Position numbers and translations under genes: made by a program. Source: Hippophae tibetana (lineage: Eukaryota > Streptophyta > Magnoliopsida > Rosales > Elaeagnaceae). Taken from it: a DNA stretch of 64,000 nucleotides. Positions 45,915 through 58,129 of this stretch are shown here, piece by piece. A model generated the notes under the pieces. It did no database searches. It was not told where the DNA came from and saw nothing but the letters and a program-made list of their open reading frames with translations. Position 1 is the stretch's first letter, and every line of letters starts with the position of its first letter. Location: assembly GCA_037013495.1 (NCBI GenBank), contig CM072808.1, forward strand, positions 7,541,319 to 7,605,318, written 5' to 3'.

Positions 45915-45990
45915 TTAGACCATGAATTTCTTTGTTTTGGTTTATCAAATGTTTGGTACCAAAGCAATCTTTAAGAAAGCTCTTGAAACT

Positions 45991-48900
45991 ATGGATGATC
46001 CTAGTAATACTAGTTATCCGCTACACCTCAGAGCAATTATGTTCAAGCTCAAGCTCAAGCTCATTCTCAAGTTGTGAATTAAATATTTTCATTGCCTAAA
46101 TATGTTGCAACCCTAGTGAAGCTTGATCACACGAACTACTTTTATAGAAAGAACAATTTCTTTCATTTGCTAGTGCTTATGGTATTGATTCAATTCTTGA
46201 TCATAGATGTTCCTAATCAAAATATCCCTAGTTTTGAAATCTTACAAATCAATCCAAGTTAATAAACCTAGAATTAGTTCAATAATCTTTTAAAACTAGA
46301 TCTATAATTTAGTATCAAAAGATGTATTGTATTGGGTGTATGGCTCTACTTCTCCTAGTTTCATAGTTGCTCAAATGTGGAATGATCTTGAAAAATCATT
46401 CAATTCCTATTTATGACTCAGGATAGTGGAACTTAGGTCACAATGTCAACACCTACTCAAAGATAATTGGAGAGTGCAAGATTATTTTGTTCGTGTCAGG
46501 AATATAGATGATCATCTTAGAGCTATTAGTGAAATATATCTTATCAATACATTGTGTATTCTATGTGGCCTTTGCTTTGCGTTTTGAGGTTTTCTTACTA
46601 TTATCAACATGAGATCAACTAAACCCTCTTTGTTTGAGCTTCATAACTTAGTGATGTTGGAAGAACATTTCAATATTGAATAGTCACATTATGAAGAAAA
46701 ATAACTATTACAAGAAAATATGGAAAATTTCTCACTTTGGCTATTCTAACCGGGCATAATTAGAATTCATGACATCTGCATAATTTTCTTAGTCAGTATT
46801 CAGGTTCTTCAAAGCCTTATAAAGGTGGATGAGATAATTTCAAATAGAATAATAGGAGACAAAAAGTAAATGTTTAGTATCAGATCCACACTAATGTCAA
46901 ACATATTGCTCAAAAATGTGTTCAGCTTCACAATATTCTTCTTGCCAATGTGATCGGTCTTCTAGTGGAAAGGAACTTGTTCCTCTCACTATAGAACTAC
47001 AGTCATAAGACACCAGTTCATTTTGGTTTCTTGATAGTGGTGCCTCACACCATGTCACAAACGACTCTTCCAACATGACTAAGTTTGTCTTTCCTTACAC
47101 TTAGAGTGATGCAGTTGTTATAGGTAATGTCTTATAGTGTTGTCATTCTTGGTGATAATTCCTTGCATCCCAAAAATATTCTTCATGCACTTCAAGCATT
47201 TATATATTTACTCTCAAATCATAGATTATGTCTTGACAATTGATTTTTTATCCCGATTCATTCTTTGTTAAGGAAATACAAATAAAGAAACTCATCTATG
47301 AAGGCAAATAAGAAGATGGCCATTACAGATTACAACCGTTGGTATCTAATGCTTCTCTAGTTGGTCCATCATAAGTGAACAAGTCTATTTCTACTTTGTT
47401 TACTAATAGTAATGTTAAAAGTCCAGATTGGCATGAATGTTTAGGGCATCCATTTGATATTGTACTAAATAAACTATAACAATATGTCTCTATTCTTTAT
47501 TGTACAAAATTGAAGTGTGTTATGCATCTTTTCTGTAGCAAGTGCAAGTAGATCTATAAAATCCTTTGATATAGGCATTATTGATGTATGGACTTCTCTT
47601 ATTATCTCTGTCACTAGTGCTAAGTATTTCCTCTTACTTGTTAATGATTGTTCAAAGCTATGTTAGAAAGATAGTTTGAGTGTTTAGTTAGGTAGAGAGT
47701 TCCATTTTACTACAAAGGATTTGAGACTTTTGAGCATCAATTTACTTGCCCTCGTACCTTTGAATAAAATGGTTTAGTTGAGAATCGACAGAGGAAAGTT
47801 ATGGAAGGGATTTAACACTATTACTTCTATCAGGAAATCCAACCAAGTATTGGTCATATGCTATTAGAACAAGTGTTTATCTTTAAAAAAAAGATTACCT
47901 TTCCCAGTTTTGGAGTTAGTGTCACCATATGAGGTTTTGTATTACAAGATTCTTAACTAAGCATTTCTTAGGGTATTTGGGGGTCTTTTTTTGTCTTGCC
48001 TTAGTTCTTATGTTAAACATAAGCTTGAGCCAAGATCAAATTGTTGAGTTTTTCTTGGCTATGCATCTTGCTTAAACTCAAAGTGGTATAATGTTTACTA
48101 GTGGACATCTTGAGTTTCATGAATCCACTTTTCCTTTGTTGGACAATCAATCACCTCATACTGAATCTGGTTTAGTGTCTTAGGTTCGTCAAAGTTCTTT
48201 AGTCAACACTTTGACCTTAGATTCTCTAGTTTCATCTTCTAACTCTTCTTCATAGTTTATATAATTTCCATCCTCTCTTTCACCTACTTATTCACTTGTG
48301 GATCCATCTTTGTCTCAACTTATTGTGGCTTCATCACTTCATTCATTGTCATCTTCTAATCATTCATCTATAGGGATGTCTAATAACACTTCTTTTCCTA
48401 CTATTCCACGTATGGTGGCCTTACCTCAATTTCAACTTAGAATAACCACCTTATGCTCACACGTTCTAAGTATGGCATACTTAAACTTAATATTCTCTTC
48501 CAGTTAATTGTCATCTTAGTGTTGATAATGTTCAGCCACCTCATTTCTCTGTCACTTGTACACCTAATACTGACACTAGTGTTATAGTTCCAAATAGTGA
48601 AACTAATTCTTTTAAGGAAGCTTCATAGTATAAAAAGAGAATGTATTCTATGAGTAGGGAGTGTAAATCAATTAAAGGTTATTGCAAATGGGAATGTGTT
48701 GATTATTTTGAGACATTTATTGTTGTAATAAAGAACACTATAATGAGGTTTGTGCTTAATATGGCTTTGTCTAATGATTGAAAATTCAAGCAATTGGATG
48801 TAAATGATGGTTTCTTTAATGTAGAGCTTGAGGAGATTGTGTATAAAACAATCTACAATTTTAAGAATCAATCTAACGTTTTTATGGTTTGAAATCTCAA

Positions 48901-49260
48901 TAAAGCATTGTATGAGCTCAAGCAAGCACAAGTGCATGGTTTTAACATCTCAATGCTTATTTAGTGCACTTGTGATTTGCTCATAGCAAGTATGATGCTT
49001 CTTTGTTTTATTTTTTATTTTTGTTGTGTAAATAGAGTTATCACAATCATACTGGTGTATGTGATCTAGTTAGATTCACTGATGCACATTAAGCAAGAAA
49101 CCTAGATCACGGACGTAGTACTAAAGCTTATTGTGTGTTCTTTGCCAATAGTCTTATTTCTTGGACTTCAAATAAGCAAAACGTGATTTCAAGGAATAGT
49201 ACTAGTGGCTTTGGCACTATAGACCAAAGTAATTTCAGTTACAAAAAGTTGAAGTGACCA
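45991..49260 (+). pseudogene. copia-1 gag-pol pseudogene
   Basis: The order is that of Ty1/copia. Gag starts near 45991 and includes LPKYVATLVKLDHTNYF (about 46090). The protease retains FLDSGASHHVTND (about 47030). The pre-integrase has HECLGHPFDIVLNKL (about 47430). The RT part is LKQLDVNDGFFNVELEEIVY, then NLNKALYELKQAQVHGF (about 48780-48940). RNase H is VRFTDAH, then AYCVFFANSLISW (about 49070-49170). RT downstream of the KQA motif, including the YVDD box, is missing, so RNase H follows too closely; several hundred bases were deleted. Many stops throughout. Confidence 0.8.
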
Positions 49261-50438
49261 TACTACAGCAATTACTCACGTGTAGAAATGCGTTTCTCTT
49301 AACGATAATGATTGCTTCAAATTGGAATGAGTCTTGTTAAATTAAAGATAAATTTTTGTGGAGTGTATGTATTATAATAATAATTATTATTATTATAAAA
49401 TATTAATATTTAATAACAATAAATTAAAAAAAATATTATTAAAAATAAAAAATATTTCCTATATTATTATTAAATAAAAATACGAATTATAATGTTAATA
49501 TTATTATATTTTTATACAATAAAATAGTATTTGATTTTGTCCTTACATTTAATTTGTTTCTTTAGTAGAAATAAAAAATTAAAATAAACTCTTCATTACA
49601 TGTCTGTTCTCAATTATATTTAAAAATTGATCCACCTTAAAATAAAATTTCACTTATAAGATATAAATAAATATTAAAATTATAGTTAATTCATGGAAAA
49701 TCATAAAAAATAACCTAAAATTTATAATATTAAAAATAACATTAAATAATTTTTTTAGATTAACTCAATATGGAGTCAAAATAAATATAATTCAATTTAA
49801 ATGAAATCTAATCTAATGTATAAAGAAAAATTTTAATATTAAAAATATATGAATTGAATATAAATAATATTATCTTATAATTATAAATTTTAAAAATATT
49901 ATTTTATTATTTTATCTTATTGCATTCTCTAAACATCTTATGACCCAAGTAGAATTTTGTGATTGAACTAATTTTGATATATTTTTTTTATAGATAAATT
50001 TGGTAATTCAAGTAATTCTTTATTTCCCGCAATTATTTACGGCCATATTTTCAGATGGAAAATAACTTTGTCCTGCCTTTTCATAATAAATATTGAATAA
50101 ATTAATTTCAAACAGAAAATTAATTTAATATATTATAATCACAATTACATACCAAATCATTTAAAATAGATATAATTTTTAAAAAAAAATTGTAGCTAGA
50201 GAAGTTGTATCACATATTGATGCATCTCTTCATATATATGGTACATAAAATTAAAATGGTACAATCCAAAGTACGCCCAAAAAAACTAAAATAGGTAAAT
50301 TCAACCTAGATCCAAGCTATAATGCTGATCATTTTTAAGTAATTACATTTAATAAATTGAGTATATATGTTTAATTAATTACTAGTTTATCATGAGCAAA
50401 AATAAATACATATATATAAATTATGTATAACAAGTTAA
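49261..50438. other. AT-rich intergenic DNA downstream of the ERF gene
   Basis: Extremely AT-rich, with runs of AAT/ATT trinucleotides near 49375-49450. No ORF or transposon motif recognised. The part nearest 50438 would hold the ERF 3' UTR and terminator. Confidence 0.5.
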
Positions 50439-51092
50439 TTAGAAGTTCCAAAGAAATGATTGGTGAGAAAAATCCAGATGAAGATCATCACCATAATTAA
50501 TTTCATCTCCTCCTCTAGAAAAACTGATGTCGGGCTCATGATGATGATAAAATTCACCAGAATGTAGTTTTTCAAGTCCACAGAGATCAATTTCAACATC
50601 ATAATTACTACTACTAGTAGTAGTAGTAGTGGCTAGTGCTTCATTGGAATCCAATAAGCTCAAAAACGACCAATCTATATCCATTTGACTACTACTACTC
50701 CCCAAATCTACTTGTTGATGATCATGTACTGTTGCTGATTGTTCAAAGACAGTTTCATCATCATGGTCATTATCTTTTGATATTTGCTGATGATTATGAT
50801 GATCATGATTATAAGTATTAGCAAAATTAGAATCAACGACTTGAATCTGTTGAGGAGTAAGAGATTGAGCAGCATGAATCTGAGGAGGAGTTTGAGGGAA
50901 ATTGAATTTAGCATTATGACCACGTAAACAGAAAAGAGCAGCATCAAAAGCTCTAGCTGCTTTTTCTGGTGTATCATAAGAACCTAACCAAATACGCTCT
51001 CTACTATTTGGGAGTCTAATTTCAGATACCCATTTTCCCCATTTTCTCTTCCTCACTCCTTTGTATTTTGCATCTGACATTATTGGGTTCAT
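50439..51092 (-). CDS. AP2/ERF transcription factor, ERF017/ERF018-like
   Basis: A single-exon nuclear DNA-binding protein of 217 residues. One AP2/ERF domain occupies residues about 9-66 ([19 protein letters not shown], then [20 protein letters not shown] and [11 protein letters not shown]). Val at position 14 and Leu at 19 of the domain, with the [20 protein letters not shown] run, fit DREB-side group II proteins such as Arabidopsis ERF017 and ERF018/ORA47, which is linked to wound and jasmonate responses. The C-terminal half is acidic and His/Asp/Gln-rich, with a Thr-Ser homopolymer and a final FLWNF, consistent with an activation region. The start is the ATG at 51092; the upstream in-frame TTG (51095) is not a plausible plant start, and a second ATG lies four codons in. 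It is intact, and the only convincing host gene here. Confidence 0.93.
   Translation of the reverse strand: MNPIMSDAKYKGVRKRKWGKWVSEIRLPNSRERIWLGSYDTPEKAARAFDAALFCLRGHNAKFNFPQTPPQIHAAQSLTPQQIQVVDSNFANTYNHDHHNHQQISKDNDHDDETVFEQSATVHDHQQVDLGSSSSQMDIDWSFLSLLDSNEALATTTTTSSSNYDVEIDLCGLEKLHSGEFYHHHEPDISFSRGGDEINYGDDLHLDFSHQSFLWNF
50606..50625. repeat. Palindromic trinucleotide run inside the ERF gene
   Basis: ACTACTACTAGTAGTAGT with flanking T/A gives a perfect 20-bp palindrome within the Thr-Ser-coding run (50606-50630). Confidence 0.85.
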
Positions 51093-51215
51093 CAACCCAG
51101 ATAATTAGTATCAAATGCCTCCTTTAGATTTTATGGTTACTTATTTAACTTTTGTAATTGTGGTTACTGAAATTTAGCTCTCTACTGTTATTGGTCAAGT
51201 AAATCAACGCTTGTA

Positions 51216-51223
51216 TATTTATA
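51216..51223 (-). promoter_or_regulatory. TATA box of the ERF gene
   Basis: TATAAATA on the minus strand, 124-131 bp upstream of the ATG, which leaves about 90 nt of 5' UTR. Context TCTATAAATATACAAG. Confidence 0.65.
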
Positions 51224-51846
51224 GAAGGGAAGGAAAGAGTTGCAAACGATTGTGAAGCTTCTTATTGGGGTTTCAAGCAGGACCGGAAGTATGTGGTTGG
51301 GAGGAGGACACTTATTTCATGATAAATAAATTTTTAGTTATAATATTTATAAATTTATAGATAAATTAATATATAAAATATAATTCTATTTAAATTTTTG
51401 ATTTTTAATACTTAATATATTAATTAAACTCAAAAAAATTAACCTACTTTTACTAAAATGAAATATATAAATTAATTAATATTAGTTTTTATTTTCTATG
51501 TAATATAAATCTTAAATCCTCACAAATGTCTCGCTAAACGTGTGGATTTATGAAGTATTGTGAAACCTAATTTGAAGGCAAATTTTTTGAGCGTTGAAGA
51601 AGCTGATACGTAGGTCGACTAGGTAGGCTGACTAGGAATTAATATGGATATTTAGACCATTTGGAGCACATGTGTTAATGAAAAAGTTTGTTGGGTTACC
51701 ATTTATAATTATAAAATTAACATGTTTTTAATTTAACTTATATATTTTTATTAAAAGTATTTAATAGCAAACTTAAAATTTTACATGATTTTTATTGAAT
51801 TTAAACTCATACAAATTTCTTCGTGGCATATTCGAGTGGTGTTTGA
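51224..51846. other. ERF upstream region
   Basis: About 620 bp between the ERF TATA box and the next retrotransposon. AT-rich; I saw no defined regulatory motif other than the TATA box. The ERF promoter is therefore bounded by a copia LTR. Confidence 0.5.
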
Positions 51847-52583
51847 TGTTAGGTTTTCCTCTTATTTAGAAGAATCCAAGTAAAATCAACGTGGTTTCAT
51901 GGCCTAGGTAATTTTGTCCATTTCATTGATTAATTAATAAACTCATTTAGGGTTTGTTGTGAGTGATTTTCTGCAAAAACATTTTAGCAGCTACATTAGA
52001 AAAATTGCTCTCAGTTCTCTGGTTTTTTTCTCCATCAAGCCTTCATCAATTGCTCTAATGAAAGGTCGTTTGTGGTCTGATTGAGTTGAAATTATTCAAG
52101 AAAGTTCATGACTCATGACTCTTCAATTTATACAATGAGATTTGGATTTGGCTCACTGGTTTGGAAAAATATAGGCCGTGAATAGTGACCCAAAAATTGG
52201 GTTAGATCTCTCCATTTTCTTGAAATAATTGTTAGTTTCCAAGAAGTTATATTCTTGATGATGATGTTGATTGTTTGCCTCTAGTTTTATCTAGAGAGAA
52301 ATTTTGTACAATTGTTTCTTGATAGTGGAATTTTTGGAGAAGAGTGTCATGATTATTTCCCTCCTACACTGAGAAGGTTTTTCCATGTAAATTGATTGTG
52401 TTGATTTTGTGCATGTTTTAATTTGAGCTCTATTTATTTGTTTCCTAAAAGATTCACACAAAGAAGGAGAATAGGTTTCATTCTAATATTTAGAGCTTGA
52501 TTAAGTTCGAATTGTTATTGTGATTCTCCTAACAGAGTGGTATTAGAGCTGTGGTTATTATTGGTGAATTTCTTGTGTTGAAT

Positions 52584-55500
52584 AATGGAAACAAATTTGA
52601 GTAGAATGATTACTTTGAATGATTCTAATTATCACACTTGGAAAGGAAAAAATGGAAGATCTCATTTATGTCAAATAGTTTCATTTACCGGTGTTTGCCT
52701 CTGAGAAGCCGGAAAAGTTGTCTGAAGAAGAATGACTTTGTTACATCAACAATTCTGTGGGTATATAAGGCAGTGGGTAGATGATAATGTTTTGAATCAT
52801 ATTAGTGGGGAAATACATGCACGGTCACTCTAGAATAAACTTGAGGAGTTATATGTTACATCGACAATTCTGTGGGTATATAAGGCAGTGGGTAGATGAT
52901 AATGTTTTGAATCATATTAGTAGGGAAATACATGCACGGTCACTCTAGAATAAACTTGAGGAGTTATATGCTTGGAAAATAGGAAATATTAAAATATTTC
53001 TCATAAAGCATTTAGAATGTCATTAAGTAACTTAGCTCTAAATGGTGTAATCAACATGGATCTAGCTAAGAGTAGTGTTTTGAATGAAGAAATGAGAAGA
53101 AAATCACATGGGTCTTCTCAGCATTCAGAGATTTTGGTTACAAAAAGAAGGAGGAGTAAAAACATAGGTTTCAAGAGTAAATAAAAAGGAAGAAGCAAGT
53201 CCAATAGGTTTGCTAATATTTAGTGTCATCACTATGGCATGAAAGGGCACATCAAGAAATATTGTAGATAGTTGAAATGAGATAATAACAAGAAAGAAAA
53301 GAAAAAGAGGGTGATGTTGGTAATGAAAATGATCGAGTTTCCACCGCTAGTTCAGAAGACTTTCTCATTGTTTATGATGAAGATGTTGTCAATGTTGCAT
53401 GTCATGAGATGAGTTGGGTTATTGATAGTGAAGCCTCCATTCATGCTACGTCTCGAGAGGACTTCTTTACATCCTATACAGTAGGTTACTTTGGGATAGT
53501 GAAGTTGGGTAATGATGGCTTGGTTAAAGTCATTGGTATTGGAGGTGTGTGTTTGGAGATGAATAATGGCACGAGACTACTTCTTAGAGGGGTAAAGCAT
53601 ATTCTTGAAATTTGTTTAAACTTGATCTGTGTAGGTAAACTTGATGAAGAAGGATATTCTAATACATTTAGTAATGGTCATTGGAAACTTACTAAAGGTG
53701 CTATGGTTGTTACTTGTGGGAACAAGCATTCTTGTTTGTATATACTATAGATAAGACTCTTCAAAGGCATTATTAATGCTATGATAGATGAGCTCACAAT
53801 AGAATTGTGGCATAAGAGACATGCTCACATGAGTGAGAAAGGCTTGGCAGTATTGACCAAAAAGAATCTTCTTTCTAGAATGAATTATGTTTGTTTAAAA
53901 AGATGTACTCATTGTTTGGCAGGGAACCAAAATAGAGTTTCTTTCAAGAGTTCCCATCCTTTAAGAAAACAATACATACTTAATTTGGTACATTCGGATG
54001 TATGTGGTCTTATGAAGATAAGAACTTTGGGTGGTACCAGTTATTTTGTGACCTTCATAGATGATTGTTCAAGAAAGTTATGGGCGTACACTTTGAAGAG
54101 CAAAGATCAAGTATTAGATGTGTTTAAACAGTTTCAAGCCTTAGTTGAGAGACAGGCCAGGAAGAAATTACAATGCATCAGAACAGATAATGGGGGAGAG
54201 TATTTAGGTCCTTTTGATGAGTATTGCAAGCGTCAAGGCATTCGACATCAAAAGACACCTCCCAAGATACCTCAATTAAATGGGTTGGCTAAGAGAATGA
54301 ACATGACATTCGTTGAAAGAGTAAGATGTCTTCTTTAACAGGCTTAGTTGCCAAGATCTTTCTGGGGTGAGGCTTTGAATACAATTGTACATGTTCTTAA
54401 TCTCACACCATGTGTTCTTCAATTTGATGTACCAAACAGAGTTTTGGATTGGCAAAGATGTTTCTTATGATCATCTCTGCATTTTTGGTTGCAATTCATT
54501 TATGCATATACCAAAATATGAGAGATCTAAGCTCGATGTGAAGACACTACAGATTTTATGATCCAGTTGAGAAGAAACTGGTAAGGAGTCGTGATGTTGT
54601 GTTTATAGAAGATCAAAATGTACAGGATGTTGAGAAGATAGAAAAAATGAGTCCATTAGTATAGCGATGATTTAATTGACCTAGATCTGATTCCTTTATC
54701 AATACAAATGGAACAAAATGTTTAAAAGGACCAACAAGGTTCAGATGATGCAGATGCTCCTATGCAAGCTAAAACAGATCACCAGACTACTGATCAATTG
54801 CCAGAACCAGAAATTTCACTTAGAAGGTCTACCAAAGACCAACATACTTCCACACGATATCATACATATGAGTATGTGTTATTGATAGATGAGGGAGAAC
54901 CTCAATTTTATGCAGAAGTGATAGAAGATGGAAATATGGCACACTGGGTTGGTGCTATGGAAGATGAGATGCAGCCATTGTATGAAAATCACACGTTTAT
55001 GCTGGTAAAGTTGCCTAAGGGTAAGAGAGCTCTAAACAACAAGTGGGTCTACAAGATGAAGCAAGAAGAACATAGTTCACAACCACGATACAAAGCTAGA
55101 CTGCTCGTCAAGGGATTCAATTAGAGAAAAGGTATTGATTTTGATGATATTTTCTCTCCTGTTATGAAGATGTCTTCCATATGTCTTGTTCTAGGTCTAG
55201 TAGTAAGCTTGGATTTAGAAATTGAGCAAATGGATATGAAAACTGCCTCTCTTCATGGTGAGTTGGAGGAAGAGATTTATATGGAGCAGCAGAGGATTTT
55301 GAGGTAAAAGGAAAAGAAGATTATGTATGACGGTTAAAGAAAACCCTCTATGGGTTGAAGTAAGAACCTAGACAATGGCATAAGAAGTTTGAGTCAGTTA
55401 TGGGGGAAGATGGTTACCAAAAGACTACTTTTGATCATTGTGTTTTTGTACAGAAATTTGTTGATGATGATTTTATCATTTTATTGCTCTGTGTTGATAA

Positions 55501-56460
55501 CATGTTGATTATTGACAAAAATTCTTCAAGGATTGATAATTTGAAGAAGAGGTTGAGTAAGTCCTTTGCCATGAAGGACTTGGAGCCAACAAAACAAATT
55601 CTTGGTATTTGAATTCGTCGAGACAATAAATGAGAGAAGTTGTACATGTCACAAGAATGGTACACTAACAAGGTACTTGAAAGGTTTCATATGGATAAAG
55701 CTAAAGTGGTTTCTTCTCCTTTATCTAACCACTTTAAGTTAAGATCGAGTCAAGGCCTTTCAAAAAATAAAGAGAACAAAGATATGGAAAAGGTTCCATA
55801 TGCCTCATCAATAGGAAGCTTAATGTATGCAATGGTGTGTACGAAGCTAGACATAGCTCATGCAGTTGGAGTTATTAGTCGTTTTCTTTCGAATCTAGGA
55901 AAAAAGCATTGAGATGCAGTAAAGTGGATTATGAGATATCTTCGAGGTACTTCTAAGTTAACACTTAGCTTTGGAAGTGGAAAACCAGTGTTAGTTGGAT
56001 AAACTAATTCAGATTTGGCAAGATATGAAGATTCTCGTAAGTCTACTTTAGGTTATCTAATTACTTTCTTTGGTGGAGCAATTTCTTGGTAGTCAAGATT
56101 GCAAAAGTGTGTTGCACTTTCTACAGAAGAGGCAGATTTTATTGCTGCAACGGAAGCTTGTAAGGAGTTGTTGTGGATGAAACAGTTCTTGAGAGAACTT
56201 AGTTTCAAGCAGCAAAAATATGTGTTGTTATGCGATAATTAGAGTTCTATTCATCTAGGGAAGAACTCAGTATTTCACTCAAGATCAAAGCATATTGATG
56301 TGAGGTATCATTGGATGAGGGATACTCTTAACAATAAGTTGCTTGAACTTGAGAAAATCCGTAATGATGAGAATGGATTTGACATGCTGACAAAAGCAGT
56401 GTTAAGGCAAAAACTTGAAGTTTGTTGTTCAATTGTCGGGTTGGCTTATCCCTCCATCTA
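52584..56460 (+). pseudogene. copia-2 gag-pol pseudogene
   Basis: Canonical copia order. Gag (about 52584; LNDSNYHTWKGK) has a zinc knuckle at 53223-53267 whose second Cys is Tyr (CHHYGMKGHIKKYC). The protease (53409) reads WVIDSEASIHATS, with Gly to Glu beside the active Asp. In the integrase (53781-54338) the third catalytic residue lies in NGLAKRMN, where Lys replaces the expected Glu. The RT runs about 54900-55600; the YVDD box reads CVDN. RNase H (about 55970-56400) has STEEADFIAATEACKELLWMK. There is also a 115-bp tandem duplication in gag and at least eight stops or frame changes. Residue losses in every enzyme mean it is dead. Confidence 0.88.
52741..52970 (+). repeat. 115-bp tandem duplication inside copia-2 gag
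   Basis: 52741-52855 and 52856-52970 match with two differences (TCAAC/TCGAC; AGTGGGG/AGTAGGG). 115 is not a multiple of three, so it also shifts frame. Confidence 0.96.
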
Positions 56461-57152
56461 ATCGAGAAAGGGGGAGATTTGTTAGGTTTCCCTCTTATTT
56501 GGCGGAACCCAAGTAAAACCCATGTGATTTCATGGCTCGTGGAGAAAGGAGAAATTTTGTCCATTTGATTGATTAATTAATAAACCCATTTAGGGTTTTC
56601 TTAGAGTGATTTTCTGAAGAGAATTTTCAGTAGCTATAACAGAAAAACTGCTCTCAGTTTTCAGTTTTTCTTTCTCTAGCAAGCCTTCATCAAGTTCTCT
56701 GATGAAAGGTCGTTTGTGTCCGATTAAGCTCAAATTTTGCAGGAAGGTTCAAGACTTAAGACTCTTTAATCTGTAAGGTGTGATTTGGATTTAGCTCACT
56801 GGTTTGGGAAAATCTAGTCCGTGAACAGTGACCATGAAATTGGGTTAGATCTTCTTAAAATAATTGTTAGTTTTCAAGAAGTTATATTCTTGATAATGTT
56901 GTTGATTTTTTGCCTCTAGTTTTATCTAGAGAGAACTTTTGTACAATTGTTTCTTGATAGTGGAAGTTTTGGAGAGGAGTTCTGTCGTTGTTTTCTTCCT
57001 ACACCGAGAAGGTTTTTTCACGTAAATTGATTGTGTTGATTTTGTGCATGTTTTATTTTGAACTCTATTTATTTATTTCCTAAAATATGCACACACAAAA
57101 AAGAATAAGTTTCATTCCGCTATTTGGAGCTTGATTAAATTTGAATTGTTAT

Positions 57153-58129
57153 CTGGGCTCTATCATTGGTGGTACTCATCATGGTTGGCATTGATTTGTA
57201 AAACCTTTCAGTTACGGCGACATGGTTGCCCGTGGGTGCATTAGTGGCCTACTTATTAGATTGTTGGATTGATATTGTTTGTTATTGTTTAGTTCAATAT
57301 TTAGAATACAATATTGCCTTTTTACTGATCATTCTTATTTAAATAAAATCAATATTGTATTATTTGATAAAAAAATTAGAGTTCTATGACACCAAACAAT
57401 TACGTTTTCCAAAAGTGTACTAGTACGATAGCAGCATTACTAAAACACAAACTCGTACATTCTAAGCTTTGGCTTTACAAATATTTATGTATTTTAACGA
57501 GGATTATACTTCTAGTATTTTTAAAATAAAATAATTTGATTCTTAACATTTTTATTTAAAAAATATATTCCATAAAATTTATATATTTTACAAATGTGGT
57601 CAATATTTCAATTTCACTCAAATTAATTAAAATTGTTACACTTAACTATTAGGCGACTTGAATTTTTAATTCATTTACTCCTCAACATATAATTCAATAG
57701 TCCCCAACCTAGAATAAAATTTAAAATTTTGTTTTTAACCTTTTATATATATTTCAAACATATGATAATTAAGTATAACGATCTTAAATCAATTTAATAG
57801 AAATTTATTTAATTACAATTTTTAAATTTTAAAAAATAAAAGATTAAATTATACAAATTGAAAGGTTAGAAACTAAATAGTATATATACTTTTTAGTCCA
57901 AGTAATAATTACCATTACATTTAATACTTTTTAAAGAAAGTTTGTTGATGGCATGCCATAATAAGTGTACCAAAACGTCTTAACTAGATTGATAGTTCCT
58001 TAATATCTCCTTCATCTATCCACTCAACTACGAGTATTATTAAATATATAAAAAAATGAAATATAAAATAAGTCTTAGTACAACTTATAATTAGGTTTTC
58101 TTTTAGCATCCGAATAAATAAATAACCTA
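57153..58129. other. AT-rich interval, nothing recognised
   Basis: No ORF, terminal repeat or shared repeat seen. Confidence 0.5.

Larger units (their letters stand above)
41962..49260 (+). mobile_element. Decayed Ty1/copia element (copia-1)
   Basis: The 5' LTR starts at TGTTATTGTTAG (41962), runs to 42159 and resumes after the inserted LTR C2 at 45849, ending near 45947. A primer site resembling initiator tRNA-Met (TTTGGTACCAAAGCA, 45952-45966) follows, then gag-pol debris to 49260. No 3' LTR is found, so the element is truncated. The LTR lead sequence and GTATATAAGGATGTAATCCTC resemble Ale/Retrofit-type copia LTRs; lineage is tentative. Confidence 0.7.
51847..57152 (+). mobile_element. Decayed Tork/Tnt1-like copia element (copia-2)
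   Basis: 5' LTR 51847-52534 (TGTTAGG...CCTAACA). Primer site of initiator tRNA-Met type (TGGTATTAGAGC, 52538-52549). gag-pol 52584-56460. Purine tract GAAAGGGGGAGATT (56465-56478). 3' LTR 56480-57152, lacking its last 16 bp. The LTRs differ by many substitutions and an indel (the 5' LTR lacks a GGAGAAAGGAGAAA-like stretch), so the insertion is old. I see no target duplication because the right end is lost. Confidence 0.85.

Noticed and set aside
51093..51095. TTG as start of the ERF gene
   Set aside because: Plant nuclear genes of this kind start at ATG; the ATG at 51092 is in frame and immediately follows.
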